From: Hyphomicrobium_A sp963745205
GTDB taxonomy: Bacteria; Pseudomonadota; Alphaproteobacteria; Rhizobiales; Hyphomicrobiaceae
Assembly (NCBI GenBank): GCA_963745205.1
Contig: CAVUWX010000022.1
Location: 169,895 to 233,894 of the forward strand
Direction: 5' to 3'
Length of the DNA: 64,000 nt
The position numbers and the translations under genes were made by a program. This document shows positions 16,959 through 26,516 of the stretch, one piece after another; position 1 is the first letter of the stretch, and every line of letters starts with the position of its first letter. Below the pieces are notes generated by a model. The model searched no databases and was not told the DNA's origin. It saw only the letters and a program-made list of their open reading frames with translations.

Positions 16959-18542
16959 GTGCTTCAAGGCAGTCCGAACCCTTCCTCCGGCACGTTTGCT
17001 GCTGCTGACAAACGCGCCCTTAAAGACGCAATCATTCTGCTGGCCATCGGCGTAGCCGCATGGGTGCTCGTTGAGCGCACGGAGATCTGTACGCGCTTCT
17101 TCCGGTACGTCGCGGCTCATCCAGACATGGAGCTCGACTCCATCATCTTGGCCGGATTGCTCTCTGCCATTGGGATCGTGGTCTTCGCATTGCGACGCTG
17201 GCGCGAGGCTAGCAAGGCTGAGCGCATCTCCATCGCGCTCGCGTATCATGATCCACTGACAGGTCTGGCCAACCGGCGCGCGTTCATGGAGGCGCTGGAA
17301 GGCATGAGCAAGCAAGGCAACGCCGTACCCTTTGCCTGCATCCTGGCCGATCTCGATGACTTCAACCAGATCAATGATTTACGTGGCCACACTGTGGGGG
17401 ACCGGCTGCTGCAATTGATTTCGGAACGTCTCGTCCAGACGCTTTCCCCCGACATTCTGGTCGCGCGTCTCGGAGGTGACGAATATGGGCTTTTGTGCCC
17501 ACTGGAGGACGTGGGTCGCGTACCAGAGGTAGCCAATCTCATTGCGCGTCGTGTCAGCGATCCGGTTCTGATTGAGGGGCACGCCCTCCAAGTCGGGGTC
17601 TCCGTGGGCATCGGAAGATTTCCCGATGACGCCGATCATGCCCAGTCTCTTCTACGTAAAGCCGACATCGCACTATATCGCGCCAAGAGAAGCGGAAGGG
17701 GACAGATCCGATTCTTCGAACGGGATATGGAAGAGATCGACATTAGGCGCGCGTTAGTCGCTGAAGCCTTGCGGGACGCGATACCGAGAGGTGAGATCGT
17801 TCCGCACTACCATCCGCTGGTCAATCTCGCGACCGGGAACGTGATTGGCTTCGAGGTCTTGTCGAGATGGGCGAGCCCCACTCTTGGCTCCGTTGCGCCA
17901 AGTGAATTCATCCCGATCGCGCTCAAATGTGGACTCATCGGGAACCTGTCCTCCCGCGTCCTTCATCAGGCCTGTGCTGAAGCGGCACGATGGCCCTGGC
18001 CATTGCCGATCTCATTCAATCTGGCGCCACACCAACTCTGTGATCCGCTCCTTCCCATTCAGATTCTATCGATCCTTTCGAAGACTACCCTGTCACCGCG
18101 ACGGCTCGACATCGAGATGACGGAGAATGCTCTTCTTGAGAACGACCGGTCGGCGCGCACCAATCTCGAGGCCCTTAAAGGAGCGGGGATCACGCTCTCG
18201 CTGGACGATTTCGGCAATGGCTACGCGTCGCTCCATCATCTGCGATCGCTGCCCTTCGATAGGGTGAAGATTGACCGAAGCTATGTCGGCAAGATTGCGA
18301 GCTGTGACAAGTCACGACGCATGGTAGAGGCGATTGTTACGTTTATCCACTCGTTGAGCGTCCCCGTTCTTGCTGAAGGCGTCGAGACGCCGGATCAGGC
18401 TCAGCTGCTTAAAGGACTCGGCTGCGATTTTGCGCAAGGCTGGCTGTACGGCAGGGCTGTCGCAAACAGCGAGATCGGTCGATATTTCCAGCAATTCGTG
18501 CGCCCGACCAAACGGGACAACGATGCTTCCCTTACAGGGTAG
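16959..18542 (+). CDS. GGDEF-EAL protein (c-di-GMP turnover)
   Basis: A 527-residue inner-membrane protein; GTG start with GGTGGA upstream. Two TM segments at about 22-44 and 61-82, then GGDEF (about 100-255) with LGGDEYGL as the active-site loop and no RxxD inhibitory site, then EAL (about 265-515). EAL core residues are kept: Glu in GFEVLSRW (EVL rather than EAL), FNLAPHQL, the acidic Glu of DIEMTENALL, LDDFGNGYASL, KIDRSYV, AEGVET and GWLYG. I infer an active phosphodiesterase with a possibly weak or regulatory cyclase. It stands just upstream of the phosphorelay/glycosyltransferase unit and may tune it. Confidence 0.9.
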   Translation: MLQGSPNPSSGTFAAADKRALKDAIILLAIGVAAWVLVERTEICTRFFRYVAAHPDMELDSIILAGLLSAIGIVVFALRRWREASKAERISIALAYHDPLTGLANRRAFMEALEGMSKQGNAVPFACILADLDDFNQINDLRGHTVGDRLLQLISERLVQTLSPDILVARLGGDEYGLLCPLEDVGRVPEVANLIARRVSDPVLIEGHALQVGVSVGIGRFPDDADHAQSLLRKADIALYRAKRSGRGQIRFFERDMEEIDIRRALVAEALRDAIPRGEIVPHYHPLVNLATGNVIGFEVLSRWASPTLGSVAPSEFIPIALKCGLIGNLSSRVLHQACAEAARWPWPLPISFNLAPHQLCDPLLPIQILSILSKTTLSPRRLDIEMTENALLENDRSARTNLEALKGAGITLSLDDFGNGYASLHHLRSLPFDRVKIDRSYVGKIASCDKSRRMVEAIVTFIHSLSVPVLAEGVETPDQAQLLKGLGCDFAQGWLYGRAVANSEIGRYFQQFVRPTKRDNDASLTG

Positions 18543-18744
18543 CGAGGGCCAAGTCCGGAGCAGCTTCGGCCATCGGCGAACAATCGCGCGTGTCTGCTCC
18601 GAACAGCAACAAGTAATGTTTGAGACGAAAGCGCAGATAAGGCTTCGAACGAAAGTCCAATGCGACCGCTTGGTATTCTTTATGCGGAATTAGGCATTGG
18701 CGCCCTAAGAATAAAGGCTATTTGGATGTTTAGGGCTACAAGCC

Positions 18745-20441
18745 ATGGCCTCGCGGGTCCTCGTCGTCGAAGACGACCAGCTACAGCAAGATATTCTCAA
18801 ATCTGCCCTAGAGAAGAGTGGCTACGAGGTCGGTGTAGCCAACGATGGGCTGCAGGCAGTGCGCGAGCTGCTCAACGGGCATTATGATTTAGCCCTCGTC
18901 GACTATCACCTCCCAGAGGTAGACGGACTGGCATCGGCCAAATTGCTGCATGAGCTTATGGAAAAGGGCGCGCGTCCAAGGCTCGTAGCCATCACCGCCG
19001 ATTCTCAAGGATTATTGACGGACGGTGGTGCCCCGAATTCGTTCGATGCCATCATTCAGAAGCCACTGAACCTCCCTGAGGTCCTGAATGTCGTAAAGCA
19101 TCAGCTCGACGGTGATTCGGCAGCGTCGAGGCTCGAGACGGCCGATGCGATCTGGCGCGAGCATGGCTTGGTCGGCGCGCCTGCCGCTTTGATTATTCCC
19201 GCACCGACGCGCGCACAACTGCGGCTCCTGCAATCGTTGTTCGACGTGCGAGGCTACCGCGAACCTGATGTGGTCCTTATCGCGAAAATCGAGGGCTTCG
19301 AAGAAGCCGTCAACCTTCGCGAGAACTCCGACGTGTTCCATTGTCCGTTCATCGACCTCACCGACCATTTCTCCGACATCGCCGACGGCAGCCTTTCGGG
19401 CTTCGACTTCGGTAAGGTGAAAGATATCGCCAACACGATCCGACAGTTTTCAGAGCGGCGTAGGATGCTTGTTCCTCGTTTCAAACTCCGTCGCATCCCG
19501 AAGGCCGGCTGCTTACATATCTGTTTCAATCCGGCCAAACACTTCACCCTGTGCGCTTCGCAGACTCGGGATCGTGTATCCGCTACGGCGGCTTCTTTTC
19601 GATCGGGGAAATAGCTGGCATCGCCGAGCGGCTCGAGCGTCGTGGGCTGCTTGAAAAGGCGTTTTTCGACCGGTTCCATATCTGCAGTCAGTGTGACTCC
19701 TCGCGCGTCAATGTGCGCGAGGAGTGCCCGAGTTGCCGGTCTCCCCATCTGCGCGAAGAACCCATCCTTCATCATTTCCGTTGCGCCTATCAGGCGCCCC
19801 AAAGCGAGTTCACCAAAGGCCGCGACCTCGTTTGCCCAAAGTGCAGCCAGCACTTGCTCCACTATGGCAGCGATTACGACAAACCGGGCCAGGTGTTCGT
19901 CTGCGCCGATTGTGGACACGTCTGCTCGGACGTCGTCGTGGGGTTTGTCTGCTTGGATTGCGGCACCCACACCGACAGCGACTCCATGCCAACGCGCGAT
20001 ATCTACAGCTATCGCCTGACCGAGACCGCGAGGCACCTGATGACGAGGGGCGATCGTCGCGCGCTGTCCCTGCCAGAGCCGTCGAAGGACCTTCCGGAGC
20101 GGTTGAGTGATGAGCTTTTTCGGCTGTCAAATGACGCGGCCGCCAAGGACCAGCCTCTGACTCTGGCGGCCATCCGCTACGGCGCCGAAGACGACATCAT
20201 CGCCGAGCGCGGAAGAACGGCCTTCGACAAGCTGCGGAGCATCTTTCTGCAGAATCTCAAGAGCGCGTTGCCCGGGCCAGTGGAGCTCTATAGCGCCGCC
20301 GACCGCGACTACCTTCTTGCACGCAGCGATCTGAGCGAGATCGACGAGAATCTGCTGAAGTTCTGTCAGGACACTCTGGCCGAGCGCCTCGAGCCCATCG
20401 TCGAGCAGCTCGATCCTTTCGCCCAGGTGCGCAGCGCATGA
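18745..20441 (+). CDS. Response regulator with zinc-ribbon (TackOD1-like) output, apparent 1-nt frameshift
   Basis: The N-terminal receiver domain (residues 1-125) has the acidic pocket VVEDDQ, phosphoacceptor Asp in LALVDYHLPEVDG and the Lys of QKPL. A linker domain (about 135-245) is followed by a Cys-rich output region with five CxxC pairs: CSQC, CPSC, CPKC, CADC and CLDC, ordered like the TackOD1 (Thaumarchaeal output domain 1) family. The frame breaks near 19492-19496: RRIPKAGC is out of frame, while inserting one base restores RRDPEGRLLTYLFQSGQT leading into the zinc-ribbon part. Its stop overlaps the ATG of the glycosyltransferase gene (ATGA). Likely output of the phosphorelay coded downstream. 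Confidence 0.78.
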
Positions 20442-21715
20442 GCGATCTCAACTCAGCGTTCGGTTTGCTGCTGGGCCAGAGCGAGATCAGCATAGTAGCG
20501 CTCTTCTGGTACACGCTGATTTTTGAATTTCCGCGCTATGGAGCTGCCTTTGCAGCCCTTGCCATCGCCGAGCTCTTTCAGCGCAAGGCCCCGCCCGAGG
20601 CGGACTCGTTGCGCCTGGATGGATCGCGCATCAGCGTCATCGTTGTGGGCCACAACGAGGCAGGCGCCATCGAGCGCTGTGTGCGTGCGCTACGCGAGCA
20701 ATCGGTCGCCGGCATCGAGATCGTCGTCGTCAGCGACGGGTCCACCGACGCCATGGCCCCGGTTGTAGCGCAGCTCGTGAAACGCCGCCTCGTTGATCGA
20801 TCGCTGGCGACCGATCTGCGCGGGGGAAAATCCGCCGGCATGAACCTTGCCCTAACGGCAGCAACGCGGGAATTCATTGTCAACGTCGACTGTGACTGCA
20901 CCTTCGACCGCTTCGCACTCGAACGCATATGCGCTCCCTTTGAAGATCCTGAGATCGGCGCCGCCTCCGGCGACATCTTGGTGAGCAATGCCGCCCAGAG
21001 CCTGACGGCGCGATTTCAGTCAATCGAATACCTGCTCACCATTTCGGTGGGAAAGCGCATCAACGACGCCCTCGGCATGGTCAGCTGCGTCTCCGGCGCC
21101 TTCGGAGCGTTTCGCGCGACGGCTCTGCGGCAGGTGGGCGGCGTCGACGTGGGCGGCGGCGAAGACCTCGATCTGACTTTGCGGCTGCGAACTGCGGGAT
21201 GGCGTATCGCCTTCGTGCCTGATGCCATCTGCTATACGGATGTTCCGGCCACGTTGTACGGGCTCGTGCACCAGCGCATGCGGTGGGAGCGCGATGCGAT
21301 CCGTTTGCGCTATCGCAAGCACCGCTATTCGATCGGACCGTTCTCCGACCGCTTCAGAGTTCTCGAAGCGGTGCAGCAATTCGAATACCTGTTCTTTTCC
21401 GTTTTAGGGACGCTTGTCTTCCCGATTTATCTCGTGTGGTTGTTTAGCCTCTATGGAAGTTTTGCGGTCGTCGTTCTCCTCGCAGCGCAGATCGCCTTGT
21501 CGTGTCTTGATACCCTCATGCTGCTGCTCGCGGCCCTGATTACGAAGCGCCCGGTGTTCTTCCCCAATCTTCCCTACATGCTCGGGTTCTCGGTGATGAA
21601 CGCCTATGTGATGCGAGTGGTGCGCTTGTTGGCTTATTGCCAGGAGTGGTTTCGCTTTGGCTCCGTCAACGACAATTACGTCCCTTACAAGGTTAGAATT
21701 CTGAGGCGTTGGTGA
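20438..21715 (+). CDS. Processive family-2 glycosyltransferase (membrane)
   Basis: A 425-residue inner-membrane synthase. One TM segment near residues 15-45, then the GT2 catalytic domain: ISVIVVGHNEAGAIE, the UDP-sugar Asp in VVSDGSTD, the DxD-type NVDCDCTFD, the catalytic base region GGGEDLDLT and the processive QxxRW motif (HQRMRWERD). At least three further TM helices fill residues 310-400. This layout is that of cellulose, poly-GlcNAc or alginate-type synthases; the sugar is not predictable. It overlaps both the regulator (ATGA) and the membrane-fusion gene (TGATG), so the three are translationally coupled. Confidence 0.88.
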   Translation: MSDLNSAFGLLLGQSEISIVALFWYTLIFEFPRYGAAFAALAIAELFQRKAPPEADSLRLDGSRISVIVVGHNEAGAIERCVRALREQSVAGIEIVVVSDGSTDAMAPVVAQLVKRRLVDRSLATDLRGGKSAGMNLALTAATREFIVNVDCDCTFDRFALERICAPFEDPEIGAASGDILVSNAAQSLTARFQSIEYLLTISVGKRINDALGMVSCVSGAFGAFRATALRQVGGVDVGGGEDLDLTLRLRTAGWRIAFVPDAICYTDVPATLYGLVHQRMRWERDAIRLRYRKHRYSIGPFSDRFRVLEAVQQFEYLFFSVLGTLVFPIYLVWLFSLYGSFAVVVLLAAQIALSCLDTLMLLLAALITKRPVFFPNLPYMLGFSVMNAYVMRVVRLLAYCQEWFRFGSVNDNYVPYKVRILRRW

Positions 21716-22776
21716 TGTTGAAGCGTCTACGATCTCATCCTCGTGTCGATACGCTAGCGGTTGGTCACCGCTGGGACCCGGTACGCTGGGGACGGCGGAT
21801 CTATCTCGTGATCATTGCCGCTCTCGCCCTGATCATTCTCAACTATTTCTTCGGCGACGCTCTGATCCTCAGGGCTGACGGCTTGGTCGTCAGTCAACGC
21901 TACGCCGTATCGTCCACTTATGCCGCGAAGGTTGCCGCGGTTTACGTCAAACAGGGCGACCGCGTAACCGAAGGCCAGGTGCTGGCCAAATTGGAGTCTG
22001 CGGAGGTTCTTAAGGATATCGCTCAGCTCTCGGTCCAGTACGCCGATCTCGCCGCGCGCAACGCGCAACTCACCATCAAGGCCGGGACGAACCGTGAGCT
22101 GATTCCGCTCGCGGAGCGGCACGCGGACCAGACCGCCAAAGCGATCCTAAAATACGACACGATGAAAGAGCTGATCCCGACGATTCTCAGGGATCAAGCG
22201 CTGGGATCCGAATTCACCACGGCCGCCAGACTGGCCGAGCTCAAGAGCGAATCCAGTGTCATAGAAAAGGAGCTGCCGCTCTTGGACGCCGCCGAGACGC
22301 GGGCAGCCAATGCCTTGACCCAACTCGAGCAGTTCTATGATCAGGGGAATATCAGGGCCCCCGTCGCGGGGCTGGTCGGCTCTAGAATCACGGTTCCGGG
22401 GCAGGCCGTGAAATTCGGAGACACCCTGTTCGATCTGTACGGTTCGAATTCGGGAGTGCTCGCCTATCTTCCGCAAATGTACCTTTTCGGAGTTCGGCCG
22501 GGTGACAAAGTCAACATCCGCGGCGGCGGCAGAACCGTTGTTGGCACCGTCGACGCCGTGCTCGACGTTACAGAGGCGCTCCCGCCCGAATTTCAGAACA
22601 CCTTTCGCCCCCGCGATCGCAGTCAGCTGATCCGCATCAGCCTCCCTGAGAACAACGGGTTCGCTGTGTCGCAGACGATCCAAGTGGGAGGTTGTGCTGT
22701 CGGCTGGTGCTGGGCCTCCGACGAGAAAGCCGGCAAATCGATGGTGGGCCGGTTGTGGAATTGGCGTTCATCCTAG
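21715..22776 (+). CDS. HlyD/Alg44-like membrane-fusion protein
   Basis: A 353-residue protein with a single N-terminal TM segment (about 28-48, IYLVIIAALALIILNYFF) and a periplasmic part. The biotinyl-lipoyl hairpin begins AVYVKQGDRVTEGQVLAKLE, an alpha-helical hairpin covers about 105-200, and the second lipoyl half is IRAPVAGLVGSRITVPGQAV, followed by a beta-barrel. It lacks the PilZ domain of Alg44. The 1-nt overlap with the glycosyltransferase gene indicates the pair works as a synthase-export unit. The last 30 residues (GGCAVGWCW..) include two Cys and look unusual. Confidence 0.85.
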   Translation: MLKRLRSHPRVDTLAVGHRWDPVRWGRRIYLVIIAALALIILNYFFGDALILRADGLVVSQRYAVSSTYAAKVAAVYVKQGDRVTEGQVLAKLESAEVLKDIAQLSVQYADLAARNAQLTIKAGTNRELIPLAERHADQTAKAILKYDTMKELIPTILRDQALGSEFTTAARLAELKSESSVIEKELPLLDAAETRAANALTQLEQFYDQGNIRAPVAGLVGSRITVPGQAVKFGDTLFDLYGSNSGVLAYLPQMYLFGVRPGDKVNIRGGGRTVVGTVDAVLDVTEALPPEFQNTFRPRDRSQLIRISLPENNGFAVSQTIQVGGCAVGWCWASDEKAGKSMVGRLWNWRSS

Positions 22777-22787
22777 GAGAGCTGAGG

Positions 22788-23186
22788 ATGGCAATGCATT
22801 CTGACCCGGCTGGCCGCGAGACCGACGACCGATCCAAGACGCTGTGCGAAGGGATGCCTGTCCTCGACCACACGAAGCTAGCGCTCTTGGAGGAGCTCAT
22901 CGGTGAGGCAAAGTGTGCCGCCGCCCTACGCAAGTTCAAAGCCGAGCTTGCAATTCGCACTGCCGCGATTGAGGCGGGTACCACGAAGCCGGTCGACAAG
23001 GCCAAGCATGCGCACAAGCTCGTTGGCATCGCCGGGATTTTCGGCCTGGAGGAGCTTTGCGACAAAAGCCGAAGCCTCATGACAGCTGTACATCAGAAAT
23101 CTGCTGACCTTCAGCCCTACGTCGAGTTCCTTTTGCGTGCTGCCGAAAGAGCAGCAAGAGAGCTCAAGCCTCTCGGGGAACAATAG
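22788..23186 (+). CDS. HPt phosphotransfer protein
   Basis: A 132-residue cytoplasmic histidine phosphotransfer protein. ATG at 22788 has AGGAGA and GAGG upstream. The four-helix HPt fold is indicated by 'LALLEELIGEAKCAAALRKF', the phosphorylated His76 within KHAHKLVGIAGIFGLEEL, and a final long helix. It should relay phosphate from the receiver of the downstream hybrid kinase to the receiver of the zinc-ribbon regulator. It is 11 nt after the membrane-fusion gene and its end overlaps or abuts the kinase start. Confidence 0.85.
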   Translation: MAMHSDPAGRETDDRSKTLCEGMPVLDHTKLALLEELIGEAKCAAALRKFKAELAIRTAAIEAGTTKPVDKAKHAHKLVGIAGIFGLEELCDKSRSLMTAVHQKSADLQPYVEFLLRAAERAARELKPLGEQ

Positions 23187-23190
23187 TCCG

Positions 23191-25635
23191 GTGAACGCGA
23201 CCTTGCCCCCACGAGTTGCCGAAACGCGCCGACTTGATTGGATACCGAATGGCGCTGCGGTCGCCATCTGCCTGCTCGGGTGCGCCGTCCTGATTGGATG
23301 GCAATTCGATATCCAGGCTCTGAAGCAAGTGCTGCCGGGGTTTGCGTCGATGAACCCGGCCACAGCAGCATGCTTCATCGCGGCAGGCTGCTCGTTGTGG
23401 CTCGCGGGATCAGACGCACCCGGCTACCGGCGCTTGTCGCTCGCGCTCGCGGTGATCGTTATTTCCACAGCCGCTTGGAAGCTGGCTGCGGAAATGATCG
23501 GGTTTAACTTCGGTCCCGACCAAATCGCATTTCCCGAGGCCGTGAACGCGGCGGTTCCGCCCAGCCGCGTGGCGGCGAGCACGTCTGTGGGGTTCCTGCT
23601 AGCGGCGATCTCTCTCGGTTTAGTTCAATCCGCAGAAAGAAATTATCGAGCGGTCGCGCAGTATTTTGCATTTGCTTCGGGCCTCATAGCCCTCTTCGCA
23701 GCCGTTGCTTACCTGTACGGCAGCGGGGCCCTTGATTCGAGGCTTTTCTCACTGATGGCCGCTCACACGTCGTGGGGTCTGCTCCTGCTTGCGCTCGGAC
23801 TTCTTTTCAAGAATACAGACGTCGGCTGGATGTCGCTGGTGGTCTCCAAGGGCTCAGCTGGCAGGCTCCTTAGGCTCATGCTGCCGGCGGCAATCATGGT
23901 GCCGACGGTGCTGGGGCTGGTTTGTGTATTGGGTGAGCGGCGCGGCTATTACACCTCGGCGATGGCGCTCACCCTGCTGTCGACCTGGAGCATCATTCTT
24001 CTTATCCCCATGACCTTTGCGACAGCGGCGGTCATCGACGCGAAAGACGAAGAGCGCCATCGCCGGCACGAACTGCTCAAGGCTTCGGAAGCTCGCCTGT
24101 CAGGCATTCTATCGATAGCGGCGGACGCTATCATCTCAGTGGACAATCAGCAGCGAATTACGCTCTTCAACGACTGGGCAGAAAAGATATTCGGCTATTC
24201 CCGAGAAGAGGTCTTGGGCCGGCCGCTCGATGTTCTCATACCCGAGCGCTTCCGGAAGGCACACAATCGTAACGTGACGGAATTTGGCGAGAGCCCCATT
24301 TCGGCGCGCCGGATGGCCGAACGACAGGAGATCTTTGCCCGTCGAAAAGATGGCGAGGAATTCCCCGCGGAAGCCTCGATATCCAAGCTCAAGCTCGATG
24401 GTCAAGCGATCTATACGGTCGTTCTGCGTGACATGACGGATCAACGCCGCGCCGCAGAGGTGCTCATGTCGGCGAAGGAAGAAGCGGAAGCCGCTGCCCG
24501 TTCGAAGGCTGATTTCCTCGCCAATATGAGCCACGAGATTCGCACCCCGCTGAATAGCATCTCGGGATTTACGCAGCTCCTTCTCGAACGACCCGATCTT
24601 GTCGGGGAGTCACGCGACCAGCTGAGCAAGATCAAGAGCGCGACTGCGGCATTGATTACCATTATTAACGACATACTCGACTATTCCAAGCTCGAGGAAG
24701 GACGCTTGTCGCTGTCGCTTTCTCCGTTCTCGCCAGTCCAGCTCGCTCAAAGCTGTGCATCTATGATGTCAAGCATCGCCAACCGACGCGACCTGTCGAT
24801 CATAGTTACGGAGTCTCCCGAGCTGCACGACCGCTTCTTTCTCGGGGACGCTCAGCGGCTACAACAGATCCTCCTCAATCTCCTGAGTAACGCGGTCAGG
24901 TTCACCAACTACGGCGGCGTGGTGGTGGAGATCACGAATGTCCGGAGTGAGCACGGACCCGTCATTCGATTTGCTGTGTCAGACACGGGCATTGGTATAG
25001 AGCCTGCTCACATGGGCCGGCTGTTCCAACGCTTCAGCCAAGTCGATAGCTCGGTGAGCCGCAAGTACGGTGGCACGGGATTGGGTCTTGCGATCTGCAA
25101 ACGCCTGGTCACGCTAATGGGAGGTGAAATTGGCGCGGAGAGCACCCCCCGTGAGGGTTCAACATTCTGGTTCAGCGTGCCGTTGGAGCCCGTGGCGCCC
25201 ATGGCGGCAGACCGAGATAAAGCCAGGAGCAAGAGCCGGGCATTCTTCCCACGCTCAATATTGCTCGTAGAGGATGTCGATCTCAACCGGGAGGTCGCGA
25301 CCGCAATGTTGGAGCGGGCCGGTCATAGCGTCGACGTGGCTTTGGATGGTGCTGCAGCAGTAAAGGCCGCCGAGTCCAAGCGCTACGATCTCATCCTAAT
25401 GGATATTCAGATGCCCAACATGGATGGGATTACCGCCGCCAAGACCATCCGTGCACTGCGGGGAGACAAGGGAACCGTCCCCATCGTCGCCATGACGGCG
25501 AATGTGCTGCCTGATGAGATCGAGCGCTTCAATTGCGCGGGTATGAATGGTCACATCGGCAAGCCTATCGATTGCAACGAAATGCTGGCCGAAGTCGAGC
25601 GGCAGACAGCTGAAAGGCGCGACGCCGTCGCGTGA
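23191..25635 (+). CDS. Hybrid sensor histidine kinase (7-8 TM, PAS, HisKA, HATPase, REC)
   Basis: About 814 residues from the GTG at 23191; an in-frame GTG at 23137, overlapping the HPt gene, is the alternative. An N-terminal membrane sensor of about eight helices (residues 20-285) is followed by a PAS domain (about 305-425), HisKA with MSHEIRTPLNSISGF, HATPase with NLLSNAVRF, DTGIGI and GGTGLGLAI, and a C-terminal receiver with LLVEDVDLN, phosphoacceptor in LILMDIQMPNMDG and Lys in IGKPID. Signals from the membrane or PAS ligand would pass to the upstream HPt protein and then to the zinc-ribbon regulator. Last gene of the unit. Confidence 0.93.
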   Translation: MNATLPPRVAETRRLDWIPNGAAVAICLLGCAVLIGWQFDIQALKQVLPGFASMNPATAACFIAAGCSLWLAGSDAPGYRRLSLALAVIVISTAAWKLAAEMIGFNFGPDQIAFPEAVNAAVPPSRVAASTSVGFLLAAISLGLVQSAERNYRAVAQYFAFASGLIALFAAVAYLYGSGALDSRLFSLMAAHTSWGLLLLALGLLFKNTDVGWMSLVVSKGSAGRLLRLMLPAAIMVPTVLGLVCVLGERRGYYTSAMALTLLSTWSIILLIPMTFATAAVIDAKDEERHRRHELLKASEARLSGILSIAADAIISVDNQQRITLFNDWAEKIFGYSREEVLGRPLDVLIPERFRKAHNRNVTEFGESPISARRMAERQEIFARRKDGEEFPAEASISKLKLDGQAIYTVVLRDMTDQRRAAEVLMSAKEEAEAAARSKADFLANMSHEIRTPLNSISGFTQLLLERPDLVGESRDQLSKIKSATAALITIINDILDYSKLEEGRLSLSLSPFSPVQLAQSCASMMSSIANRRDLSIIVTESPELHDRFFLGDAQRLQQILLNLLSNAVRFTNYGGVVVEITNVRSEHGPVIRFAVSDTGIGIEPAHMGRLFQRFSQVDSSVSRKYGGTGLGLAICKRLVTLMGGEIGAESTPREGSTFWFSVPLEPVAPMAADRDKARSKSRAFFPRSILLVEDVDLNREVATAMLERAGHSVDVALDGAAAVKAAESKRYDLILMDIQMPNMDGITAAKTIRALRGDKGTVPIVAMTANVLPDEIERFNCAGMNGHIGKPIDCNEMLAEVERQTAERRDAVA

Positions 25636-25681
25636 GGTCCGCGGAAAGGCGACCGAATGCGGTCGTTCTGCAGGGCAGTGT

Positions 25682-26296
25682 CTAAGGCAGCTGCCGTGGG
25701 AAGATTACAGACAAGTTGTTGGCCGGCATCTCGTCGACTACGGGCTGCGCGAAACCATGGGCCTCGGCCAGCGCGGCGACCGCTTCGAGGTCGCGCACAC
25801 CCCAGGCGGGGTTTCTCGCTCGCAGATCCCGATCGAAAGCCTCGTTGCTCGGCGCTGTGTGGCAGCCGTTTCGCCGGAAAGGACCATAGAGAAAAAGTAC
25901 GCCGCCTATCGGCAGGATACCTGCCGCGCCGCGCATGAGGCCGACGGCGGCCGCCCAGGGTGCGATATGGATCAAGTTGATGCACAGCACGACGTCGGCA
26001 TAGGAGAGGGGCCAACGATCTGACGTGGCATCGAGCGCGATCGCTGGCAGGATGTTGCCGAGATCGAGTGCAGCGGCCCAGGCATCCATACTGGCGCGGG
26101 AGCCGGGATCTGGGTCGCTCGGTTGGAAAATAAGATCCGGCCCGCTCGATTGAGCGAAGTGAGCGACGTGTTCGCCCGAGCCGCTCGCGACCTCAAGAAC
26201 GAGCCCGCGAGAGGGCAGGTGGTGCCGCAGCACGTCGAAAATGGGTTCCCGATTGCGGGCCGCCGCCGGCGCATAAAAGCGGGCGTCTTCTGTCAT
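25682..26296 (-). CDS. DUF938 family SAM-dependent methyltransferase
   Basis: A 204-residue class I methyltransferase-like protein. MTEDARFYAPAAARNREPI is the typical family start; the SAM site is VLEVASGSGEHVAHFA (residues 33-48), followed by the acidic loop QPSDPDP and 'VVLCINLIHIAPW'. Substrate of the family is unknown. ATG at 26296 chosen because the conserved start is there. It is convergent with the kinase gene and ends 45 nt before the left attachment repeat of the island, so it marks the left core flank. Confidence 0.83.
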   Translation of the reverse strand: MTEDARFYAPAAARNREPIFDVLRHHLPSRGLVLEVASGSGEHVAHFAQSSGPDLIFQPSDPDPGSRASMDAWAAALDLGNILPAIALDATSDRWPLSYADVVLCINLIHIAPWAAAVGLMRGAAGILPIGGVLFLYGPFRRNGCHTAPSNEAFDRDLRARNPAWGVRDLEAVAALAEAHGFAQPVVDEMPANNLSVIFPRQLP

Positions 26297-26340
26297 GCTC
26301 CGCTTGTCGTCTCGCCCGGCCTGGCGGTCAAGGCCGTAAC

Positions 26341-26425
26341 ATTGGTGCCCCAGGCCCAACTCGAACGGGCACGTCCTTGCGAACACCAGATTTTGAGTTT
26401 GGCGCGTCTACCGGTTCCGCCACTG
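26341..26425 (-). repeat. Left attachment repeat: dead tRNA-Leu copy (displaced 3' part)
   Basis: An 85-nt stretch identical at 83 positions to the intact tRNA-Leu(CAA) gene at 43127-43213, in the same orientation. It lacks the first four bases of the acceptor stem and has a mismatch in the anticodon stem (C to T on the plus strand), so it cannot fold as a tRNA. Its position next to the integrase, with the intact gene at the other end, is the expected layout of attL and attR for an element inserted at a tRNA 3' end. Confidence 0.85.
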
Positions 26426-26516
26426 ATTGATCCGTAAATTGAGCAAATCGATCCCCCAACATGGTCTGCGTTATAGGCGCCGTGGTTGCTAAGCGGTTGC
26501 TAGAGGCGGGGGGTAA

